Part shown: positions 23,110-33,265 of the stretch, one piece after another
Numbering within the stretch: the stretch's first letter is position 1
How the letters are laid out: each line of letters begins with the position of its first letter
Assembly (NCBI GenBank): GCA_022701365.1
Contig: JAKUHH010000124.1
Span: forward strand, 124,001 to 188,000
DNA from: Mycocentrospora acerina
Lineage: Eukaryota; Ascomycota; Dothideomycetes; Pleosporales
Direction: 5' to 3'
Length of the DNA stretch: 64,000 nucleotides
Program-made: the position numbers and the translations under genes
The notes under the pieces: model-generated
Seen by the model: the letters and a program-made list of their open reading frames with translations, nothing else
Database searches by the model: none
Told to the model about the DNA's origin: nothing

Positions 23110-24494
23110 TCATTCTCCTCCAATCGTCGCGCCCTTCATGCCTTCTGTGATGCCTTTCACGCCCGCATGTTCCGTCTCTTGTTCCTCGTATCCCACTTCG
23201 ATGCTGTTCTTTGGCCTGTTCTTGTTGAGACCCTCGAGTAGCACACAGGCTTTGCAAACTTCTTGGCTGGAAAGATACCCGCACTTCTTGCACTGGCCCA
23301 TGACCTGCTTGGTGGTTTTCCTCGGCGTGATGTGCTTCCTTCCCTTCTTTACGCCCGATAGAGGCATGGCTCCGTTGTCTTGTTGGCTGTGCTGCTTCTC
23401 GCCGCCGTTGATACTGCTCGCGGTTATTTCTACTTCGAGACCGTTCTCCGTCGCTGCCTCGTTTTGCGCAAGTTGTGCCTCCACGGTCGCCATCTCACCA
23501 CCCATCGTTCGCCCATTTGCGCTTCCACATCCACCTTCTTCTTCCTCTGCGACTGGAACACTACTTGCACATACACCTCCACAACCTTCGTCACTCCCAG
23601 GTACTAGACGTGCCATGTCTTCTCCACTTCTAACAACATCGAGGATCGCGCTCGGCCGTACACGTTCGAGATTCTTGATGAGAGCGCGCGCGCTGCCACG
23701 GAAGGCTTCAGGCGAGTATATACATTCTGTGCTGAAGTAGTCGAGGTTCTTGTGGTGAGCGTACAGAACAATCTCCTTCTCGTAGGCATACTTGAGAGGC
23801 TTGCTGCGTTTGATGTTTGTGTTGGACTTTGGATCTGCAGAGGCAGAGGGCGTTGATGTGATGATCGAGGTCGTACGTGACAAGCGAGGAAGGTCGCCTC
23901 TGAGTACTACTCCTGTTAGATCTTGTTTGAGTTGCAATGTGCAAGGTACTCACAGTTCATCAGCACAGTCTCAGCAACGTCGTCTGCATTGTGTCCTGTA
24001 ACGACGTGCTTCACACCTAACCTCGCAGCCCCACGATCCAGCGCCTGCCGCCTGAAGACGCCACAGTAGGTGCAGTTCCCCTTCTTGCCCACCTGCTCGA
24101 CAACTTGGTCCATGGTCCACCCGTACAGCTCGGAGTATCCCAGGATGGTCAGGTCCATGCCGTACTGTTCGGCATTTCTCTTCACCGTCTCCAAGCTGTC
24201 ATCTCTGTACCCCTTGATGCCCTCGTCGATACTCAGCAATATCAGGTCCAGTCCGTAGTCGTAGCGCTCGTTTAGCGTCTTGAGGACTGATGCCAGGACG
24301 GTGCTGTCTTTGCCACCCGAGGCTCCGATGGCGACTCTTTCGCCACGGTGGAAAAGCGCATTCGAGGTAATGGTGTGGTGTGTTTCGGTCTCGAAGACGC
24401 GGATAAAGCACGTTTTGCAAAGCTTGGAGTGGTCTTTGGGGCGGAGGATGAGTGCACGGTTCGTCTTGCACAGGGCGCAGAGAGCGGGTGCCAT
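23110..24494 (-). CDS. NCS6: cytoplasmic tRNA 2-thiolation protein 1 (CTU1/NCS6)
   Basis: Exons 23954-24494 and 23110-23906 join in frame (445 residues). It adenylates and thiolates U34 of tRNA-Lys, -Glu and -Gln in the cytosol, together with CTU2/NCS2 and the sulfur carrier Urm1. Visible features: an N-terminal zinc module CALCKTNRALILRPKDHSKL followed by CKTC; the PP-loop SGGKDST; the active-site CTYCGVFRRQALDRGA; GHNADDVAETVLMNLLRGDLPR formed across the splice; and a C-terminal CKKCGYLSSQEVCKAC. Between the catalytic core and the last zinc module, a Glu/Gly/Ala-rich disordered insertion makes it longer than the ~350-residue yeast protein. Confidence 0.95.
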
Positions 24495-25040
24495 TTTGTC
24501 GCGGCTTTGAGCGGGATTGGCGGCTTGGTGGGATGTTTGAGTCTTTGAGAATAATTTGGCGGGGGAACTGTCATTGCGCGAGTCATTTTAGAGAGTGGGG
24601 CGAGTCAGTTGCACGCCCCCACTAGTGCCCATGCCAGCAATGGTCAGCGCTCAAGAAGACGACGCAGATGTGGTTATAAGGGTCGAGTAATCTTTCCATG
24701 GCTGGGTGTATTCTGTTGGAAACTTCATTAAACCGTTGTTGCATCTACTGTTACCAGCTTTGCACTAAGCGCCTGCGCAATAGAGATCTGCGGCTGAGCA
24801 CTCCTCATACGTCAACAAGCCTGTTGTTTCCAATCAAGATGTTGTCATCAAGGAAGCGATGCATGCAGCGCATGTTGCTTTTCACGCATGCTGTGAAGAC
24901 TACTCCTCCTTCACCAACCCCTTCATTTGTTGAAGTTAGGCCGTCTAGGACAACACATACTTTAATCCAACTGCTGCCTTGGACATCTCTCAGCTGAGCC
25001 TAGAATTGTATCTTGCACGTCTCAACTTCCACAACTATCT
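24495..25040. other. divergent promoter region, CTU1 / GNAT gene
   Basis: About 550 bases between two divergent starts. No ORF with protein character and no obvious motif. Confidence 0.5.
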
Positions 25041-25994
25041 TTGAGAGTCTTCAAGATGGTTGTAGGGACCAACGCCCACTTCATCCGCCCAGCCAACAAT
25101 GTCGAAGAGGCATCCGCAATTTGGTGGCCGCTGATGCAGGAGCTTGGATGGAACCGCGATCACGACGATGTTTACCCTCACTTCCGGGCCGCCGACAATG
25201 GCAAAAACTGGATTGTTGTTATCCACGCGACAACCTCTCAGGCTGAGGGATGCATCGTCCCGTTCATCTACCCCAACGGCACAGGTTGGATCGGCTTCTT
25301 CATCATGAGCGCTAGTTTTCGCGGTCGCGGACTAGGTCGCGCATTGTGGAAAGAGATGGAGGAGACACTTGAAGCTAGCGGAACCAAAACCATTGGTCTG
25401 GACGGTGTGCAAGAGCAAGTCGAAACGTACAAAAGAAGGGGTTTTGAAGAACGTGCTTTGATCCCCCTTATGGTAAGGGAGTCGTTGAAGACCAAACCTC
25501 TCGAGGTACTCAACGACTCAACTGCCGATGAGATTAAAGACATAAACTCTGTCGACCCATCATTAATTGCCGAACTCGACCTCCAACACACTGGCCTCGA
25601 CCGCTCCGCATACTGGCTCAAAGGCGGCGTTCTTGATAGTGACCACGCATTCGGCTACGCACTCCTCTCCTCCTCCAAACTCGCAGGCTTCGTCGTGGTA
25701 CGACGCTGTGAAAATGGACACCGAATTGGCCCACTATTTGCAGAATCACCATCGCAGGCCCGCCAACTCCTACACAAAGCCATGTCCCGCCTGGAAGACT
25801 CAAAGGGAAGTTTGATTGCAGAAATATTCGGCACCAATCCACAAGGACAGAAGGTGTTTGAAGATCTAGGATGGAAGTATGCAGATTTGAGTTACCACAG
25901 GATGTGGCTGCACGGCAAAGTTCCCGCTGAGCAGCAAGAGGACGGGAAGGGGGCAAAGGGCATGTTTGCGATTTTCGACGCCGGGGCAGGCTAA
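25041..25994 (+). CDS. GNAT-family N-acetyltransferase with two GNAT-like halves
   Basis: Intronless ORF, 312-317 residues depending on whether the Met at 25041 or at 25056 is used; the second gives a more usual N-terminus. The N-terminal GNAT domain has the acetyl-CoA pyrophosphate-binding loop SFRGRGLGRALWKEM (R-x-x-G-x-G pattern) and the following YKRRGFEER strand. The C-terminal half (GFVVVRR...GPLFAESPSQARQLLHKAM, then a terminal FEDLGWKYADLSYHRMWL) resembles the acetyltransferase-18 type second lobe found in two-lobed GNATs. The substrate is unknown; such proteins acetylate small amines, antibiotics or proteins. No targeting signal, so cytosolic. Confidence 0.88.
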   Translation: MRVFKMVVGTNAHFIRPANNVEEASAIWWPLMQELGWNRDHDDVYPHFRAADNGKNWIVVIHATTSQAEGCIVPFIYPNGTGWIGFFIMSASFRGRGLGRALWKEMEETLEASGTKTIGLDGVQEQVETYKRRGFEERALIPLMVRESLKTKPLEVLNDSTADEIKDINSVDPSLIAELDLQHTGLDRSAYWLKGGVLDSDHAFGYALLSSSKLAGFVVVRRCENGHRIGPLFAESPSQARQLLHKAMSRLEDSKGSLIAEIFGTNPQGQKVFEDLGWKYADLSYHRMWLHGKVPAEQQEDGKGAKGMFAIFDAGAG

Positions 25995-26186
25995 ACAAGG
26001 TTAGTATTGATGATGAAGTGGAGGTATAGTTTTTTATGCCCTTCTACTTTAAAGTTTCTGCTAGGATTAAGCTATTTGTTATACAGATGTCTCTTGAGAA
26101 ACCTCATCGTCGTTTCCCCTATAGAATGACGAGTACATGGAGAAGATCACACCGTATTTCTATTCAAAATTCCCCATCCATCTTCT

Positions 26187-26966
26187 TCACCACCCAGCTA
26201 TCTGCTTCTTTTCCACTGGCACTTCCTCCTCCCCCCAAGCCTCCTCATCCTCCAACACCCCCCTCAACAACCCCACATTAACCTCCACCTGCCTCCCCAC
26301 CCTCCCATACCACTCCTCCAAACACCTCACCAACGCCACCATACCCCCACACCCCCCTTCCCCAGGCGTCCCATAACTATGCGCAAAGAAATTCCTCGCC
26401 CGCACCACCTCGATCTCCCCCCACTCCGGCAGCCCAAACCTCACATACGGCTGCCCCTCCCGCAGAAGCTCCGAAACAACAATATAATGAATGGCGAATA
26501 CGTCTCTTGCTCTCTGTACACACATTACCTCTTCTTCTTCTTCTTCTTCTCCTTCCTTTTCATCATCATCACCATCACCAAACACACACTTCCCCACTCC
26601 CTCCCCGATAGCACCACAAGGCGCCAACACAACACCACACCCACTCAACCCCTCGACGCCATACCGCGCCAACAACCGCCTGTTGATATCAATATGCGCT
26701 TGGAGGTACAAATACCACGTCAGTGAACTCTTTACCTGCTCTTGCGTGGCGGGGTAGATATGGTAGGTTAGCGAGCCAGAAGGTGGTGATGATGACATAC
26801 CGGTGCAGTGACGGACTTTGGCAAAGAGGGTGTGTGGAGTGGGGGGGTAGAGAGATTGTGCTTCCGAGGGGGAGAGGTGCCATTTTTCGGTTGGGTTGTA
26901 GGGTTTGGGTTGTTGGTCTGAGTTAGGCATTTTGTTTTGCTTGTTTGTTTGTTTTTTGGGGTTCAA
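26187..26966 (-). CDS. hypothetical protein with candidate HEPN-like R-x4-H motif (second copy)
   Basis: Single-exon ORF of 259 residues (or 247 from the second Met, PNSDQQP...). No family recognised. A helix SSLTWYLYLQAHIDINRRLL precedes a Glu/Asp-rich low-complexity tract (~131-147) encoded by a TCT/TTC microsatellite. A helix with REGQPYVRFGLPEWG, then VVRARNFFAHSYGTP follows (R191, H196; bases 26379-26396), and a last helix around LVRCLEEWYGRVGRQVEV. The RFGL-x(10,11)-RNF-x-AH-x3-TP block is shared with the protein at 16264-17175, so the two are likely paralogues. R-N-x3-H between helices fits the HEPN ribonuclease signature; activity is inference. Confidence 0.55.
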   Translation of the reverse strand: MNPKKQTNKQNKMPNSDQQPKPYNPTEKWHLSPSEAQSLYPPTPHTLFAKVRHCTGMSSSPPSGSLTYHIYPATQEQVKSSLTWYLYLQAHIDINRRLLARYGVEGLSGCGVVLAPCGAIGEGVGKCVFGDGDDDEKEGEEEEEEEVMCVQRARDVFAIHYIVVSELLREGQPYVRFGLPEWGEIEVVRARNFFAHSYGTPGEGGCGGMVALVRCLEEWYGRVGRQVEVNVGLLRGVLEDEEAWGEEEVPVEKKQIAGW

Positions 26967-27459
26967 TACGTATGATGGTGTGGATTTTGAATTCGAGTCT
27001 TTGATATGAGTGAGAGGATTTTCTCTAAGATATCTAAATTTAAGGCGTGATGGATAACTTCGTGCGTTAATAGTGACGATTGAAGCGCATATTGTTCAAA
27101 GAGAAGTTGTGAGCAAATGAGTATTAGAGGTTACATTGTCATTTTATATCAGTCAGTTAGATTTCGTCACATCATATCAAATTGCTGGATTTCTAGAACT
27201 ATAGTTTGTCGGTATTGAAGATTTACATAATCTGTCTACTCATAGGCTATTCATACATATTATACCATCCCCAATCGACATGATTTACTCCCCTGCCAGT
27301 CCCCTGCCGCCCATCTTCACACCACCCCAGTGTTGAAGGTTGCCACCTTTTCAACTTACTCACTACAAATGCTTGTGTACGTATACTCACCGATATCGCT
27401 ACTCCTCACTTCAGTAAACCGTCTGCTCAACCGTACCCCGTGCAAAGTTCTCTCAACAC
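26967..27459. other. intergenic region
   Basis: 490 AT-rich bases. It contains the upstream region of the HEPN-like gene and the 3' region of the GH5 gene. Nothing else recognised. Confidence 0.5.
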
Positions 27460-28906
27460 TCAAAAGTTCCAGCACATCTTCCCAAACTTCCTATCATCCA
27501 ATGGCTGCGGAAAAACGCCACCATCCAGCAACTGAAAAAGATCCCAGTCACCTGCACTCCCCTCTGTCTTGAAGTTCCAGAATATCCAGCCCTGTGTTTT
27601 GGCCTCAAAGGCTTCGAGTTGCACTTCAATGTACTTCCTGACGCTATCCTTCCATTCCTGTGACCACTGAGATACCGGACCAGACTTGCCAGTACAAGAG
27701 CCAATGTACTGAGAGCCTGCATTGTTACCTTCCATGCGAGATCCTGTACCAAAGCCATTGAGATTCGGTGCACAGTCAGTAAGGGCGCCGCTCCATTCGC
27801 CAACAACGGTCCATTTGTCAGATGTAGCGTAGTAATCCGCCTTTCACAAATGTCAGTACTCGAGGAATACATGATGAAATAATGGGATAATGACAACCAC
27901 TCACAGAACTACAGGCAAGCTTGATATGCTCGTCGACAGACATGGCAACTAGTCTGGCGTCGAAGATCTGATACTCGTGATGATCCACAATCACATTCTG
28001 TGCATTGTTGTCATGCGGTGTGAGAAAGTTGTTCATCCACGATGGACTCTGGAATCCATCGTGCAACATTGCAGGCGTGTTACTGATCTCGCGAAGTTTG
28101 AAGAATGCATCGCGGTAAAACTGCTTGACCATGTCCCAGTCGAGCATAGACAAGAATGGCTCATTGAGGAACTGAATGGCGACAACCACATCCTGCATAT
28201 CGGGGACAGCATACTTTTCTTCAATCATTTTGAGCACGGTGTGAGTGTAGCTGAGGCTGTCAGCATCGCCCCAGCCAGGGTAAGCAGATTTCCGGCCACT
28301 ATGGTCGAAACCATTCTGGGATTTAGGAGCACCATGAAGATCAATGACGACTTTGAGACCAGTCTGTCGTGCCCAATCGATGGCTGCGTCGAGATAAGGG
28401 GCGGCGCCTTGTACATATGGACCCCATGGTTCGACATACGACCAGTATCCAACAGGAATTCTGACGAGGTTGAATCCAGCATTCTTGATCTTCCAGAAAT
28501 CTTCAACTGATACGAAGCTGTCCCAGTGTGTCTTTAGTGTATCTGCACAGCCTTCCTTTCCGAGCTTTTCGCAAAGCGACCACTCATCCTTTACAGGCCA
28601 TTCGGGAGTGTTGTACTTTTCGAATATAGACGGCGTGATGAATCTGATCTAGTCAGCTTTGTTGAGATATACAAGCAGTCAATGTGTTTACGGTTCAAGA
28701 ACCAGCTACCCGCCAATGTTGACGCCACGGACCTTGGTGCTGCCCCATTCGAAGTCGACGTGTCGATTATGGACTGAACTGATTGAATTGTTAGAATTTC
28801 GCATGAACTGGTGTGACTTTTTGAGGATGCTATACTTTGCGGGCGCTGCATTCACCAGAGAAACCACAGCAGCCAAGATGGACGTAAGAGAGAGTTGGGT
28901 TCGCAT
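27460..28906 (-). CDS. secreted GH5 exo-beta-1,3-glucanase, interrupted by one in-frame TAG
   Basis: Exons 28692-28906, 27905-28643 and 27460-27840 close in frame (445 codons). A possible extra 57-nt intron (28779-28835, branch point CTAAC) lies within exon 1. Signal peptide at the start (MRTQLSLTSILAAVVSLVNA). GH5 glucan 1,3-beta-glucosidase landmarks: WGSTKVRGVNIGG, FITPSIFEKY, NLVRIPVGYWS, the acid/base Glu in IQFLNEPF, DHHEYQIF, the nucleophile Glu in VVGEWSGALTDC, and GWIFWNFKTE at the end. These wall-remodelling enzymes release glucose from beta-1,3-glucan. Codon 67 (28706-28708) is TAG where the family has an invariant-looking Trp in NIGGWLVLEP. Everything else is intact, so this is a recent nonsense change, a recoded codon or a sequence error. 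Confidence 0.9.
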
Positions 28907-29789
28907 GACGAAAACGAATGACTTGATGGAATTGCTGATATTTGATTTTATTCAGGAAAATGCTGAGCCTACAGCGGTATGGGTTGGAAAGACGCTGTGT
29001 GTGCTGCAGTGACGGAGTGAAGGAGGATCAAGCCAAGAGGGAGCGTCATCACTTGGGTGTGTGATTTAAAGGGAAAGTGCCATCTGGATACAGAGCAATC
29101 TCTGGAAGTTACCGTGTAACATGAGTCTGATAGTTTTGGGAAATTAGCAACCCATGGCGCCCATGTGCTACAATTGTACACTGTTGCAGTGAAATCCAGA
29201 GTAACACGACACAAAGATAAATGGGGTTAAATTTACTGGTATTATTTACCAATTTTCACGGCACCTGAACCCACTACAGAGATAATACATCTCTTCATTT
29301 GCTGAAGAAGACAACAGAATGAGAGACAAGCGTCGAAAGTGGGTGTCAGGCCTTACGTTTTAGCATGACGACTGGCAACAAGGAAAGCTGCGGCGGGGCA
29401 AGGACAAGTTGAAAGCCCAAGCAGAAGACCCTTGAATTGATTAGCCTTCCTGGATACATCTGTTCCCTTTGCTGTTATGGCGTATTTATAATCTTGATGA
29501 TCATAATTAGCTCTGACGCTTCTGCTCCCCGCCAAAGTGCTGTTGTGCGCCCTCGTACAGTACTGCCATAAAGAGCATCATAACAACCTATTAAATTGTA
29601 GCGATGAAGCTGATGTGTGGATGTGTTATGCGTGCTGCGATGTTTTGTGACGGCAGTGCTTCATATCTCGCAAGAGGCCGTGAAATTCCTCACGAACATG
29701 TCCGCGTCCTCTCCATCAATCTGACGTCTTTGCAGTCTTCCTCTTCAATGAATGCCTTTGAAAGTCTGAAAGAGCTCTGATGTGGAAAC
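28907..29789. other. intergenic region upstream of the GH5 gene
   Basis: About 880 bases, no supported gene. TTTAAATC about 160 bases upstream of the GH5 start is a possible core promoter element. Confidence 0.45.
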
Positions 29790-30495
29790 TCAATCCAAAA
29801 AACCCATAGTCTCATCCATAATGGCCGCAAATGTCTTCGTCTCACGATGTTTCCCACTAGTAATGGGCGGGAACTGCGCCATCTTGACACGGAATCCTTC
29901 AGATTCGTTGATGGCGAGGGCAAGATTGCTGAAATGATGTTAGCTGTAGAACTACATAAATAAAGTGTAAATATCCCACCCAACGTCTCCTCGCAGCAAA
30001 TAGTTGGATCGTTGCATCGCCTCTGCCAGCTCTTCCTGGTGATTGTCTAGCAGTGCGGTGTTGGGCACAACGATGAGCGGAATCTGGTAACGTAGTGCCT
30101 CTAGGATAGATCCAGAGCCTACAAACTTCAGTCAAGTATTTATATACATGGTAGAAGGGAAAGTTACCGGCATGTGAAATGACCAACCCCTTTGACTCTT
30201 GCACCAGCTTAAACTGCGCACGTAGTCCATCAGGGTTGAAGTCAATTCCCTCGATGATTAGGTCAAGCTTCCCGTCTTGCCGTTGCACATGTGATTGCGC
30301 GAGGTTGCAATGTTTATCAAAGATGTCTCCTGCAGTTCCGTACTGAACGAGCAGATGGGTGAATCCATTTTCTCGTAGAGCGTTTAAAGAAGAAGGGCTG
30401 AGAACGGATTCAATGAGTGCAGTGAAGGGGGCTGTTGCTCCCGTGGTGACGAAGCATAGCTTGGATGTTGAAGTCCATGCCCACGACTCAGCCAT
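29790..30495 (-). CDS. ALG13: UDP-GlcNAc transferase subunit ALG13
   Basis: Exons 30168-30495, 29980-30118 and 29790-29928 join in frame (201 residues). It is the catalytic, soluble half of the Alg13-Alg14 enzyme that adds the second GlcNAc to dolichol-PP-GlcNAc on the cytosolic face of the ER. Landmarks: CFVTTGATAPFTALIESVLS at the N-terminus, THLLVQYGTAG, GLVISHAGSGSILEALR (formed across the first splice; the UDP-binding GT-B motif), PLIVVPNTALLDNHQEELAE and the closing FAAIMDETMGFLD. Length and motif order match yeast Alg13. It is divergent from the mS35 gene, with 270 bases between the starts. Confidence 0.94.
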
Positions 30496-30766
30496 GATGC
30501 ACTACTGTATTGCGGAGCGGAGTCTACGGTGGTCCAAAACTTTAGAATAGCACACACTTGAGAAATTTCAAAAAGGCAGCTGGATTGCACTATAACAACA
30601 TGGAAATGGTCGTCGAGACGGAGAGCGGAGGTCGGACCCTCTGGCACTCAGATTGGTCCGGCGCTCGGCCCCTCTTTCCTCCACCATGCCAAGCGGTCAC
30701 CTCCGCGAAAAGTTGACGAGACACGGCATTGCATCGGATTCGCATCACCGAGCCAGTACACCAGCC

Positions 30767-31968
30767 ATGGCCTCGTTAACACGACGGCTACTCTTGCAGT
30801 CGCGGCAATGTCCGACGCGCATACGATGCCACGCCGCCCCTCGACAGACGCACACGGCGCAATGGCAGCGCCCGCTCTCCACCACACCCATCCGCCGCGC
30901 AGATGAAGATGCCACGCCGATTACTGCCGTCGCCGAGAACGAGACCTCCACCCCCTCAGGCCGTCCCCGCCTTTCCCCCGAGGAGGTCACCGCGCTCCAA
31001 CTCGCCAAATTGGTAGAAGACCTCAAAGCCATGGACCCGGAAGTTGTCAGCGATGCCATCCGCAAGGGCAAGCAAGGGATTCCATTTGCCAAGGACTTTG
31101 AATTGGAGACAGATGAGGACTTTGAGCTCGAAGAAGATGACAAGAGGAAATCGGCAATGGGGTTCTGGAGCGAAGGAGAGGAGAGCATGGGACCGGATGA
31201 GGACTACTTTGGAGACGATCTGACGAGTCACGGACACGGGTTGTTGGACCAGCACCGCGAGCTGAGGGACTATGCAAGGTTGACAGCATGGGAACTGCCA
31301 TTGTTGAATCGTACGTCACCCCATACACTCCCCACTATCCGATTGTCATATCCCCAACTTGTGATAATAACAACAACAAACTAGAACTCGCGCGGCCCTT
31401 CACCCCCCCAACAGCCAGCACCCCCTTCCGCTTCCGCTACACCTCGTACCTGGGCGAATCGCACCCAGCAACCAACAAAGTCGTAGTTGAATTCTCGCCA
31501 GCCGACCTCTCCCTCTCCCCACCCGCCACCTCGAAGCTGATCAAGCTGGCGGGACCGCGCTACAACCCCACGACCAACATCATCAAACTCTCCTGCGAAA
31601 CACACTCGACCCAAGCGCAAAACAAGCGCCACCTCGGCGAAACAATCACCGCGCTCATGGCGTCGGCAAACGACGCCGCCGACTCGTTTGAAGACGTGCC
31701 CTTTGACTTTCGCCACCACAAGGTCAAGAAGCGGTTTGAGTTTCCAAAGGCGTGGGTCCTCACGCCGCAGCGTAAAGCCGAGTTGGAGGGGAAGAGAAGG
31801 GCGAGCTTGGAAGGCGAGGACCAGCGCAGTAATACGGGGAAGCTGGTGGATGGGCGGACGGTGATTGAGACGAGTTTGCCGTTTTTGACAGCCCCTGGTG
31901 GTGGTGCTGGTGCTGGGGAGGTGGGGGAGGTGGAGGCGGTGGGTGTGCCTGTGGGGCGGAGGCGGTAG
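30767..31968 (+). CDS. RSM24: mitochondrial small ribosomal subunit protein mS35 (Rsm24-like)
   Basis: Exons 30767-31310 and 31385-31968 join in frame (375 residues). The Arg/Ser/Gln-rich N-terminus (MASLTRRLLLQSRQ...RPLSTTPIRR) is a typical mitochondrial presequence. A disordered acidic linker follows, then the MRP-S28/mS35 core with FRYTSYLGESHPATNKVVVE, FSPADL, KLIKLAGPRYNPTTNIIKLS and the ENxx-like QNKRHLGETITALM. The tail beyond FDFRHHKVKKRFEFP is variable and Gly-rich. It is a structural protein of the mitoribosome small subunit. The ATG at 30767 is chosen because the presequence starts there; an in-frame Met 38 codons upstream gives unrelated residues. Confidence 0.88.
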
Positions 31969-31993
31969 ATCTTCTTTTTTTGGTGGGGGTAAA

Positions 31994-32041
<48 letters not shown>

Positions 32042-32550
32042 AAAGAGAATAGAAGAGAGAAGAAAGTGTATGATGAAATGTATATTCCTAGCAATTACAG
32101 ACCAGTCCCGTCCAGTCCAGTCCAACCAAATCAAATCAAATTAAATAATTGATTGATTGATTAATCGACAGACCTGATTTTTATTTATTTTTTTCCCGCA
32201 AAATCCATCATCCCTCGATGTAGGGAGGAAGAGGAAGAAGAAGAAGAAGAAGAGGATGAGGGGGAAAAAAAGGGGGGAGGGGGGTATCAACCCAAGCACC
32301 CCAAGCACCCATGCACCCATGCACCCACCACAAACCCATATTTGTACAGACAAGCCATTCAGAAAAGAATAACAACAGCAACAACAAAAAAGAACGCCAT
32401 ATTCTCCAATTAAAAACCTCCCCAACCAAACCAAACCAGCCCATCCATACCAGCAACCCATACAAAAGAGAGAGAGAGAAGAGAGAAAAAAGAGAGATGG
32501 AGGAAAAAAACATAAACAACAACAACAAAGACTACGACAAATCAAACTCT
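31969..32550. repeat. simple-sequence-rich intergenic region, (GA)n and (GAA)n tracts
   Basis: A (GA)n microsatellite of about 45 bases with single AAA interruptions spans about 31995-32038. A (GAA)n-type purine tract spans about 32221-32282 and ends in a poly-G run, and a second GA tract is at 32467-32498. Long ORFs in both directions here are artefacts of the repeats. Confidence 0.75.
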
Positions 32551-33072
32551 TCAGCCCGGCCAACCCTCCCACCACGGCCGACAATACGGCACCGTGTCGT
32601 TGCGGCGACAATTCACACATCCCGATCCATCGGCGGGTATTCCGCCCAGGCAAAAGCGCTGATAGGCACGACAAGGGCCACAGAAAAAGTACTGTGGAAA
32701 CGGGAGGGCGGGTCGTAGTGGGCGTAGGTTGGTAGTTTGTATTGGGCGTAGGCTGGTAGGTTGTACTGGATGTGGAGGGACAGGCTGTATTGGACTTGGG
32801 GGGGTGGGAGGCTTGCGGAGAATGGAGACGGCAGGTTTGCAGGATCGAACTAGGCCGTTTTTGGTGCAAAAGGGACAGGCTGTTTTGCGGGTTGTTGTTG
32901 TTGTTGTTGTTGTTGATGATGATGATGTTTTCCGAGAGAAAGGGGTGGTTTTGGGAATTCCAGGACAGGGGGTTTGCGTGTCGATGCAAGGCTGGCATGA
33001 AACGAGGGCGGGTAGTGGCCGGGCGGGGGCCAGTGTTGGTACAGCTACAGTTACTCCTGCAAAAAAACACAT
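32551..33072 (-). CDS. small Cys-rich protein with two Zn2Cys6-like clusters (tentative gene)
   Basis: ORF of 173 residues on the same strand as, and 18 bases downstream of, the Iec3 gene. Twelve cysteines fall into two units that obey the zinc-cluster spacing. Unit 1 is CQPCIDTQTPC ... CPFCTKNGLVRSC with a 29-residue linker that includes Ser/Thr runs encoded by a (TCA/ACA)n microsatellite. Unit 2 is CGPCRAYQRFC, ten residues, then CVNCRRNDTVPYC: C-x2-C-x6-C-x10-C-x2-C-x8-C. The units are separated by a Pro-rich PxxxQPTxLRPIQT repeat. A TTTTTTTTGCAG at the ORF start looks like a splice acceptor, so the true 5' end may lie elsewhere. Function unknown; DNA binding is possible but unproven. Confidence 0.4.
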   Translation of the reverse strand: MCFFAGVTVAVPTLAPARPLPALVSCQPCIDTQTPCPGIPKTTPFSRKTSSSSTTTTTTTTRKTACPFCTKNGLVRSCKPAVSILRKPPTPPSPIQPVPPHPVQPTSLRPIQTTNLRPLRPALPFPQYFFCGPCRAYQRFCLGGIPADGSGCVNCRRNDTVPYCRPWWEGWPG

Positions 33073-33090
33073 CTACATCAGCACATGTGT

Positions 33091-33232
33091 TCATGGAGCA
33101 GGACCACCTGTGCTGGCGCGAATCTTCTTCTTCGCGGCCTTACCCGCAGCATCGCCGTCTTCCCTCTTGCGCTTGCTGGGCCGGCTGCTGCCACCTTTGG
33201 GACGGTAGGCTGTGTCGTCTTCACCACCACCT

Positions 33233-33265
<33 letters not shown>

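Noticed and set aside
22805..23740. 311-codon plus-strand ORF
   Set aside because: Largely antisense to the second exon of the firmly identified CTU1 gene.
31381..32094. 237-codon minus-strand ORF
   Set aside because: Antisense to the second exon of mS35 and driven by the (GA)n repeat (Leu/Ser runs).
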